From Faecalibacterium sp. CAG:1138 (GTDB lineage Bacteria > Bacillota > Clostridia > Christensenellales > CAG-917), in NCBI GenBank assembly GCA_000434675.1, contig HF988640.1, positions 31,889 through 95,888 of the forward strand: 64,000 nt of DNA, written 5' to 3'. Below, in pieces: positions 58,588 through 64,000 of this stretch. A model generated the notes under the pieces. That model was not told where the DNA came from and ran no database searches. It was given only the letters and a program-made list of their open reading frames with translations. Position 1 is the stretch's first letter, and the number at the start of each line of letters is the position of its first letter. The position numbers and the translations under genes are program-made.

Positions 58588-61023
58588 TTATTTTTTCTTA
58601 AACAGAGTTTTGATACCGTATTTGTTGTTGTAGATTACGCCGATGGTAACCGCTGCGACAACGACTGCCCAGATGAACAGCGTCCACCACCAGGAACCGA
58701 TGGTGTAAACCATTGCGGCAACAACGTAGCTGGAGCAAATCCAGAACAACAGGGTGTTTTTGTAAAGTTTTTCGTTTCCGAGTTCCGCTTTGGCCGTGCC
58801 GACTGCAGCGAAGCAAGGGATCGTGGTCATGTTGAAAGCGATGAAAGCGATGAGGCCCGGAATGCCGATACCGGTAGCCTTGATCATTGCTCTTACTGCA
58901 GGGATACCGCTTTCGGCGTCGATGTTGAAGTTTCCGAGATCAGGGATAGCTGCGGTCAGGCAAGCGGCGAGGGTAGCAAAGGTAGCGATAACGTTTTCTT
59001 TTGCGATAAGGCCGGTGGCTGCCGCCAGAACGAATACCCAACCGTATTCGCCGAGCTGGCTGCCGAAGCCGAGCGGAGTGAACAGAGGCTGAATGAGCAT
59101 GGAGAGCTGAGCAAGAATGCTTTCGTTGATTTGTTCGTCTTCCAGGAATTTCCAGCTGAAGCTGAAGTGTGAAAGAACCCAGATTACGATTGTGGAAGCA
59201 AGGATAATGGTGAACGCTTTTTTGACGAAGTGTTTGGCTTTATCCCACAGGTGCAGCATGAGGTTCTTGAACTGCGGAGCGTGGTAAGCAGGAAGCTCCA
59301 TGATGAACGGAGGAGTTTCGCCCTTGAGGCTGGTGTTCCTGAGAAGCAGCACGCTTACGACTGCGGCTACGATGCCCAAAAGGTACATGCTGTAGGTGAT
59401 GAGGTCTGCGTTTCCTATGCCTGCGTTCGCAACGATTGCGCCCGCAACGGCGGTGAGGATAGGCAGTTTAGCGCCGCAGGAGAAGAACGGAATAACACGA
59501 ATGGTTGCGGTACGTTCTTTGTCGTCAGCCAAAGTTCTGGTGTTGATCATTGCAGGAACGGAGCAACCGAATCCCATGATCATCGGCATAAAAGCTCTGC
59601 CTGAAAGTCCGAATTTGCGGAATAATCTGTCGAGAATGAATGCGATACGAGCCATGTAGCCGCTGTCTTCCAAAATGGAGAAGAACAGGAACAGAACCAA
59701 AATAGGAGGCAGGAAGCTGAGCACTGCGGTGAGACCGTCGATGATACCGTTGTTGATAAGACCGACTGCCCACTCGTTCATGCCGCTTTCTTCGATTGCG
59801 CCCTGCAAAAGTCCTGCAAGCTCGCCGACTATCATGTCGTTCCAGATGTTGTTGATAACAACGCCCGGGCTGTAAAGAGTTCCGTCGTAAACCGTGGCAA
59901 GCCATCTTGCGCCGTAGGTGAGGCCTTCGGGAACAGGGATAGGATTGCCGTCTTCGTCCAAAACGAGATTGTTGTCGTCGTCGCGTTCGTAAACGATGTT
60001 GCCGTCGTCATCACGCTGATATGCCACGTTGCCGTTTTCGTCTTTGATGAGGAAAGCGTCGTTTTCGGAAAGCGAAGGCATCCAAGCCTGATCTTCGGTG
60101 AAACCGTTCAGGAACAGAAGGTTCTCGGAGAAGGTAAGGTGGAAGATGAAGAACAGCACTACGAGAAAGATAGGAATACCCCAGATCTTGTGAGTGAGCA
60201 CTTTGTCCGCTTTGTCGGACTTGGTCATCTTAAGTTTGTCGTTGGATTTACGTTTTAAGACGACGGAGAAGTTTTTGGATATGTATTTGTATCTTGCGTC
60301 GGCAACCAGCGCTTCGTAGTCGGTGCCGAAAAGTTCGTCGGAGTGAGTTTGCTTGAATTCTTCGACCATAGGAGCCGCGGATTTGTGCATTTCCACTTCG
60401 ATTTCGTCGCCTTCGACGAGTTTTACTGCGTGGAACAGAGGATTTTGGATACCTTGTCCTTTAAGAGCGATGGTAACGTCGGAGATGATGTGAGCAAGAG
60501 AGGTTTCTTCCAGAACGGTTCTGCCCGCGCGAGGATTTTTGGAAGCGGAGTAGGCGCGTTCCATAAGTTCCTTGAGGCCGGTTTCTTTAAGAGCGGAAAT
60601 CTTTACGACAGGAACACCGAGTCTTTTTTCGAGTTCTTTTTCGTTGATTTCGTCGCCTGCCTGCTGATCGGCGTCCATCATGTTGAGAGCGATGACCATA
60701 GGAACGTCCATTTCCATAATCTGAGTGGAAAGGAACAGGTTTCTTTCAAGGTTGGTTGCGTCCACGATGTTGATGACGCAATCGGGTTTTTCGTCCAGAA
60801 TGTAGTTTCTGGCGATAACTTCTTCCGGAGTATAAGGGCTCAGAGAGTAGATGCCCGGAAGGTCGATGATCTGAATAGGTTCGGCGCATTTTTTGTAAAC
60901 GCCGTCACGTTTGTCGACGGTTACGCCCGGCCAGTTGCCGACGTGTGCCGTGGAACCGGTTAAGCTGTTAAAAAGAGTGGTTTTGCCGCAGTTAGGGTTG
61001 CCGGCCAATGCAAATCTTTTCAT
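58588..61023 (-). CDS. feoB: ferrous iron transporter FeoB with an acidic extracytoplasmic insertion
   Basis: An 811-residue Fe(II) transporter. The G domain has G1 GNPNCGKT (8-15), G3 DLPGIYSL and G4 NMMD. The membrane part has two Gate repeats (FILDRLFRKFGLSGRAFMPM with GFGCSVPA; later IAKENVIATFATL) and ends KKK. An unusual ~50-residue Asp/Asn-rich stretch (residues about 317-366, DNA 59926-60075) sits in the first outer loop, with repeated (D/E)-x-(D/E)-G-N-x-x-Y units. Its start overlaps the stop of feoA by one base. Activity: GTP-linked Fe(II) import under anoxic conditions. Confidence 0.96.
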   Translation of the reverse strand: MKRFALAGNPNCGKTTLFNSLTGSTAHVGNWPGVTVDKRDGVYKKCAEPIQIIDLPGIYSLSPYTPEEVIARNYILDEKPDCVINIVDATNLERNLFLSTQIMEMDVPMVIALNMMDADQQAGDEINEKELEKRLGVPVVKISALKETGLKELMERAYSASKNPRAGRTVLEETSLAHIISDVTIALKGQGIQNPLFHAVKLVEGDEIEVEMHKSAAPMVEEFKQTHSDELFGTDYEALVADARYKYISKNFSVVLKRKSNDKLKMTKSDKADKVLTHKIWGIPIFLVVLFFIFHLTFSENLLFLNGFTEDQAWMPSLSENDAFLIKDENGNVAYQRDDDGNIVYERDDDNNLVLDEDGNPIPVPEGLTYGARWLATVYDGTLYSPGVVINNIWNDMIVGELAGLLQGAIEESGMNEWAVGLINNGIIDGLTAVLSFLPPILVLFLFFSILEDSGYMARIAFILDRLFRKFGLSGRAFMPMIMGFGCSVPAMINTRTLADDKERTATIRVIPFFSCGAKLPILTAVAGAIVANAGIGNADLITYSMYLLGIVAAVVSVLLLRNTSLKGETPPFIMELPAYHAPQFKNLMLHLWDKAKHFVKKAFTIILASTIVIWVLSHFSFSWKFLEDEQINESILAQLSMLIQPLFTPLGFGSQLGEYGWVFVLAAATGLIAKENVIATFATLAACLTAAIPDLGNFNIDAESGIPAVRAMIKATGIGIPGLIAFIAFNMTTIPCFAAVGTAKAELGNEKLYKNTLLFWICSSYVVAAMVYTIGSWWWTLFIWAVVVAAVTIGVIYNNKYGIKTLFKKK

Positions 61024-61256
61024 TATTTTACTACATCCGCCGTAACAAGGGCCGCTTCGGTTTTACGAAGGGTGAGTTCATAACCCCTGAGGGTGATTTC
61101 GATAGGGTCGCCCAAAGGAGCCCTTTTGCGCATGTAAACTTCGACGCCCGGCGTAATGCCCATATCGAAAAGGCGACGTTTGATTTTTCCTTCGCCGGAT
61201 ACGCTTTTGACTATTCCGCGTTCACCAAGCTCGAAGCTGTCTAAAGTTTTGGTCAT
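61023..61256 (-). CDS. feoA: FeoA (SH3-like), proximal copy
   Basis: A 77-residue SH3-like protein: GIVKSVSGEGKIKRRLFDMGITPG, then YMRKRAPLGDPIEITLRGYELTLRK. It binds or regulates FeoB. It is the second of two feoA-type genes here and overlaps feoB by one base, so translation is coupled. AAAGGAG lies before the ATG. Confidence 0.95.
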   Translation of the reverse strand: MTKTLDSFELGERGIVKSVSGEGKIKRRLFDMGITPGVEVYMRKRAPLGDPIEITLRGYELTLRKTEAALVTADVVK

Positions 61257-61314
61257 TTTCTTCTCCTTTAATATTTTGTCGCGGGCCGAAGCCCATAGTT
61301 TTCAAATTTTTCGT

Positions 61315-61545
61315 CTATGCGGCATTTTCGGCCACGGTGACCAGAATTTTTGTGGAAAGATTGCTGTCCAAAGCAATTCTTCCGTCCTTGATTTTGCAAA
61401 CGACCGTCCCTCCCGACGAGCTCAGAACCGTAACGTTTCCGTCAACGAGAATTCCGAGGTTTTCAAGGTGTCTTTTCGTTTTGTCGTCTGCTGCGATTTT
61501 GATGATCTTAAGATCGACGTTTGTTGGTGCAAGCACAATCGGCAT
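61315..61545 (-). CDS. FeoA-like protein, distal copy
   Basis: A 76-residue SH3-like FeoA relative: DDKTKRHLENLGILVDGNVTVLSSSGGTVVCKI, with the late KDGRIALDSNLSTKILV. It is the first gene of the feo operon, directly behind the promoter with operator-like sites. It shares only the fold pattern with the second copy. GGGAGG precedes the ATG. Confidence 0.92.
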   Translation of the reverse strand: MPIVLAPTNVDLKIIKIAADDKTKRHLENLGILVDGNVTVLSSSGGTVVCKIKDGRIALDSNLSTKILVTVAENAA

Positions 61546-61573
61546 ACTGTTTTATCCTCCCAACGTTTCAAAA

Positions 61574-61593
61574 ATATGAAACTTATTTCAATT
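61574..61593. promoter_or_regulatory. operator-like site 1 (feo promoter proximal)
   Basis: TGAAA-N4-TTTCA within ATATGAAACTTATTTCAATT. It lies just downstream of the predicted start of the feo transcript. An overlapping inverted repeat GTTTCA-N6-TGAAAC spans 61565-61582. Confidence 0.55.
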
Positions 61594-61601
61594 TCATATA
61601 C

Positions 61602-61630
61602 ATTATATTTCCTGACAGTCGTCTTGTCAA
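61602..61630 (-). promoter_or_regulatory. consensus sigma-A promoter of the feo operon
   Basis: On the minus strand TTGACA, 17-bp spacer, TATAAT: a full-consensus promoter, as expected where a repressor controls expression. Confidence 0.85.
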
Positions 61631-61635
61631 TCAAA

Positions 61636-61655
61636 ATACGAAACAAATTTCATAT
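61636..61655. promoter_or_regulatory. operator-like site 2 (between the two promoters)
   Basis: CGAAA-N4-TTTCA within ATACGAAACAAATTTCATAT. It matches site 1 at most positions and lies 62 bp from it, between the -35 boxes of feo and tetR. Confidence 0.5.
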
Positions 61656-61670
61656 TTTTTCAAAAAATTA

Positions 61671-61699
61671 TTGCAAAATCGGTTTTTTTATTATACAAT
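61671..61699 (+). promoter_or_regulatory. sigma-A promoter of the TetR-GH27 operon
   Basis: TTGCAA, 17-bp spacer, TACAAT. Confidence 0.65.
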
Positions 61700-61721
61700 A
61701 TAAATCTGTGAGGTAAAAAGT

Positions 61722-62336
61722 ATGAAAAGCGAAATAAGAGAGCCGCGACAAAAACGCGCCATCGAAAAGAAAAACAAAATCATATCTTCCGGCTACAAGC
61801 TGTTTTCGGAAGTGGGATATCACAGCACCACGACTGCCGACATCGCGAAAGACGCCGGCGTTTCCACGGGCATAGTATACGGCTATTTCAGGGACAAACG
61901 GGACATTCTTCTGGACATTCTGGACATTTACATAGACGACACTTTCCGTCCTATATTCGAAATTTTCGACGAAGCGACGGTTGCGGACGCCAAAAAGCTT
62001 ATGACCGACATAGTCGAAGGCGCGGTCAAAACCCATCAGCAAAACGCAAAAATGCACGAAGTGCTGCATTCTTTGCAGAGCACGGACGAAGCCGTCAACA
62101 AAAAGTTTCTGGCGCTTGAGGACGACATCACCTTAAAGCTTGCCGAAAAGCTCAGGGCGTCGGGCGTCGAAATAGAGAATCCTCTCGAAAAAATCCACGT
62201 CGGCATGAACGTTGTGCAATCGTTTGCCCACGAATACGTTTTCGACCATCACCGCTATCTCAACTACGACGTTATGAAAACGGTTGTCATAGATTTTTTG
62301 GTGAACCTCATTCAGAATAACGAAAAGGAGGAATAG
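61722..62336 (+). CDS. TetR-family transcriptional regulator
   Basis: A 204-residue one-component regulator. The N-terminal helix-turn-helix reads KIISSGYKLFSEVGYHSTTT, ADIAKDAGVSTGIVYGYF, RDKRDILLDIL. The C-terminal ~140 residues are the all-helical ligand-binding and dimer domain, with no motif revealing the ligand. It is divergent from the feo operon and followed after 2 nt by a GH27 gene. Two matching palindromes in the intergenic gap are candidate binding sites. It probably represses its own operon, feo, or both. Confidence 0.92.
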   Translation: MKSEIREPRQKRAIEKKNKIISSGYKLFSEVGYHSTTTADIAKDAGVSTGIVYGYFRDKRDILLDILDIYIDDTFRPIFEIFDEATVADAKKLMTDIVEGAVKTHQQNAKMHEVLHSLQSTDEAVNKKFLALEDDITLKLAEKLRASGVEIENPLEKIHVGMNVVQSFAHEYVFDHHRYLNYDVMKTVVIDFLVNLIQNNEKEE

Positions 62337-62338
62337 AT

Positions 62339-63964
62339 ATGAAAAGAAACAATATGTGCCCCTTCTGCTACATAAGAAACCTGCTTGTCGGCGCCAAAAA
62401 GGTGGCTGCGGTTCCCGAAATCGAAAAATACGAAACCGGAGTAAGGCGCACGCCGCTTATGGGTTGGTCCAGCTGGAACACTTTCAGAAACCATATCGAC
62501 GAAGATCTGATTCTCGAAACGGCCGAAGCCATGAAGGAAAAGGGACTTCTGGACGCAGGTTATTCCTACGTCAATCTGGACGACTGCTGGCAGTCCAACG
62601 TCAGGGACGAAAACGGCGATTTGCAAGGAGATCTGGCGACTTTTCCGTCGGGCATAAAACCGCTTGTGGAAAAAATCAACGCCATGGGCTTCAAGCTGGG
62701 GCTTTACAGCTCAAACGGAACCCTCACCTGCGAGGATCTCCCGGCTTCTTTAGGCAGGGAACGTCAGGACGCCCAAACGCTTGCCGAGTGGGGTGTGGAA
62801 TATTTCAAATACGACTTTTGCCACAACGTGCCGCTTTCTTCCTACGCGCCTCTTATATGGGCGGTAACCGTAACCGAAAAAGGCGAAAAGCAAGGGCAGA
62901 GGTATCTTTGCTCCAACGCCGTTTTGGAAGGTTTGGCAAGGTTTATGCCCGATAAGGGCCTTGAGGGCAAAAGATACGTTTCCGGCCTCGACGCGGGCAA
63001 GGGCAAAATGGTTTTCAAAAACGTTTTCGCAAGAAAGAGCGGCGACTACGTTCTGACTCTGAACATCAAAAAGCACGGAAGGTACCCTAAATTCGTCATT
63101 GCGGAAGTCAACGGCACGCCGTACGAAATAAACTTCCCGGACCAAAAACATTTTCAGCACACCGCAAGGTTTCAGACCGTCGTCCGACTGGAAGAAGGCA
63201 ACAACGAAATTAAGCTCTATAATCCTGTGGCGTCGGGTAAGGACAGCGCAATCCTTCAATACCGAAAAATGGCCTACGCGCTTAAAGCTGCGACGAAAAA
63301 CGTTGCCGAAAAGCGAAACGCCCCCGAAAAACCTATTTTGTTTTCCATTTGCGAATGGGGTTTCAGAAAACCTTGGCTTTGGGGTGACACGGCGGGGAAT
63401 ATGTGGCGTACGACGCCCGACATAAGGCCGATTTGGCCGTGGATAAAACTTATTTACTCCAGAAACGTCAAGCTTTTCGAACGCTCCTCGGCGGGGCATT
63501 TCAACGATCCCGACATGCTCGAAGTGGGCAACGGCAAACTTTCGTACGACCGGAACATGTCGCACTTTGCTTTGTGGTGCTTTATGAACGCTCCGCTCGT
63601 TCTCGGAAACGACGTCAGAAAGATGCCCGACAACGTTTTGGAGATAATAACCAACAAGTCGCTTATAAATATCAACCAGGACGAGCTTTGCAAACAGGCA
63701 AAACGCGTAAAGAAAGGCCGCGTGGACGTGCTTGCAAAACCTCTTGCTGGAGGGAAAACGGCAGTTTTGTTTTTCAACAAATCGGGAGATAAAAAGAAAA
63801 TCTCCTTCAACCTCGAAACCCTTAAAAAGGACGCCTACGTTTCGGCAAAATTCGATGCCGAAAACCCGTCCGTAACGCCTGTTTTCGGTGCCGTCGAAGC
63901 AAACGGCAAAGTCGTTTCCGCCACGCTCGAAAAATGCGCTTCCGCGGCGTTTATCGTCGAATAA
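62339..63964 (+). CDS. GH27 alpha-galactosidase with an inserted beta-sandwich domain
   Basis: A 541-residue glycoside hydrolase. The barrel begins TPLMGWSSWNTFRNHIDE and YVNLDDCWQS. The nucleophile is Asp159 (FKYDFC). The acid/base is likely Asp361 (MWRTTPDI). HFNDPDMLEVGNG follows, and a C-terminal beta domain ends the protein. About 145 residues (178-325) with CBM35/CBM6-like strands interrupt the barrel between Tyr/Asp159 and SICEWG. There is no signal peptide, so it acts in the cytoplasm. A CPFC pair sits near the N terminus. It removes alpha-linked galactose (or N-acetylgalactosamine) from imported oligosaccharides. The ATG is 2 nt after tetR. Confidence 0.9.
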   Translation: MKRNNMCPFCYIRNLLVGAKKVAAVPEIEKYETGVRRTPLMGWSSWNTFRNHIDEDLILETAEAMKEKGLLDAGYSYVNLDDCWQSNVRDENGDLQGDLATFPSGIKPLVEKINAMGFKLGLYSSNGTLTCEDLPASLGRERQDAQTLAEWGVEYFKYDFCHNVPLSSYAPLIWAVTVTEKGEKQGQRYLCSNAVLEGLARFMPDKGLEGKRYVSGLDAGKGKMVFKNVFARKSGDYVLTLNIKKHGRYPKFVIAEVNGTPYEINFPDQKHFQHTARFQTVVRLEEGNNEIKLYNPVASGKDSAILQYRKMAYALKAATKNVAEKRNAPEKPILFSICEWGFRKPWLWGDTAGNMWRTTPDIRPIWPWIKLIYSRNVKLFERSSAGHFNDPDMLEVGNGKLSYDRNMSHFALWCFMNAPLVLGNDVRKMPDNVLEIITNKSLININQDELCKQAKRVKKGRVDVLAKPLAGGKTAVLFFNKSGDKKKISFNLETLKKDAYVSAKFDAENPSVTPVFGAVEANGKVVSATLEKCASAAFIVE

Positions 63965-64000
63965 AAACGATTATCGTGTAAAATCAAACAAAAAAACCGC

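Noticed and set aside
1..64000. CRISPR arrays, complete insertion sequences, prophage genes, rRNA
   Set aside because: No regularly spaced repeats, transposase, phage structural gene or rRNA core sequence was seen in the window.

Overview
The window looks like chromosomal DNA of an uncultured gut-type anaerobic Firmicute (Clostridia, plausibly Christensenellales-like). The evidence is Gram-positive style lipoproteins and surface proteins, strong SD/sigma-A signals (TTGACA-17-TATAAT), a clostridial folate ECF S component behind a THF riboswitch, a monomeric [FeFe] hydrogenase, an EFR1-type flavodoxin/ferredoxin protein, a Feo ferrous iron operon, and heterodimeric ABC exporters. The taxon is an inference; no rRNA is present.

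Layout. 1-7.5 kb: a receiver-like protein and three consecutive surface proteins with repeated H-W-H-x-C / C-x-x-C modules. 7.5-9.1 kb: an accessory patch with a sigma-70-like gene, an 87-nt imperfect palindrome, a copy of a dispersed repeat and a 5'-truncated gene. 9.1-12.2 kb: an HD-GYP phosphodiesterase, tRNA-Asn with a duplicated 3' end, an ABM-type monooxygenase and a GtrA protein. 12.4-20.3 kb: two small winged-helix/membrane genes, uvrB, uvrA and an FN3-like secreted protein, close enough to be one transcript. 20.3-26.1 kb: FGGY sugar kinase, DUF4363/DUF421 pair, THF riboswitch-folT, a SpoVB-like flippase, and a divergent XRE/TM2 pair around a palindromic operator. 26.1-33.2 kb: a giant repeat lipoprotein, two half-size TSUP transporters, phosphopantetheinyl transferase plus acyl carrier protein, and a leucine-rich-repeat lipoprotein.

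33.2-33.5 kb holds the most unusual item: a consensus promoter and a c-di-GMP-I (GEMM) riboswitch with no conventional gene behind it, only a terminator, a ~100-nt structured segment with an 18-codon frame, and a second terminator. 33.5-45.5 kb: pepT, iron-dependent alcohol dehydrogenase, YfcE-type phosphodiesterase, heterodimeric ABC exporter, ABC-2 exporter, a 5'-nucleotidase-like lipoprotein and a membrane protein. 45.7-48.6 kb: [FeFe] hydrogenase, EFR1 protein, GNAT. 48.7-50.1 kb: tRNA-Ser, tRNA-Pro, a 60-residue small protein and a small lipoprotein. 50.2-58.1 kb: leuS-serS and a huge double-phosphoesterase surface protein whose signal peptide is frameshifted. 58.3-61.5 kb: feoA-feoA-feoB-Cys-rich protein operon, divergent from a TetR gene that is followed at once by a GH27 alpha-galactosidase. 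The feo/tetR gap carries two matching operator-like sites.

Most genes are ordinary housekeeping or envelope genes. The points to follow up are the orphan GEMM RNA, the dispersed hairpin repeat (three copies, two beside tRNAs), the acidic insertion in FeoB, and the two divergent regulator/operator pairs.
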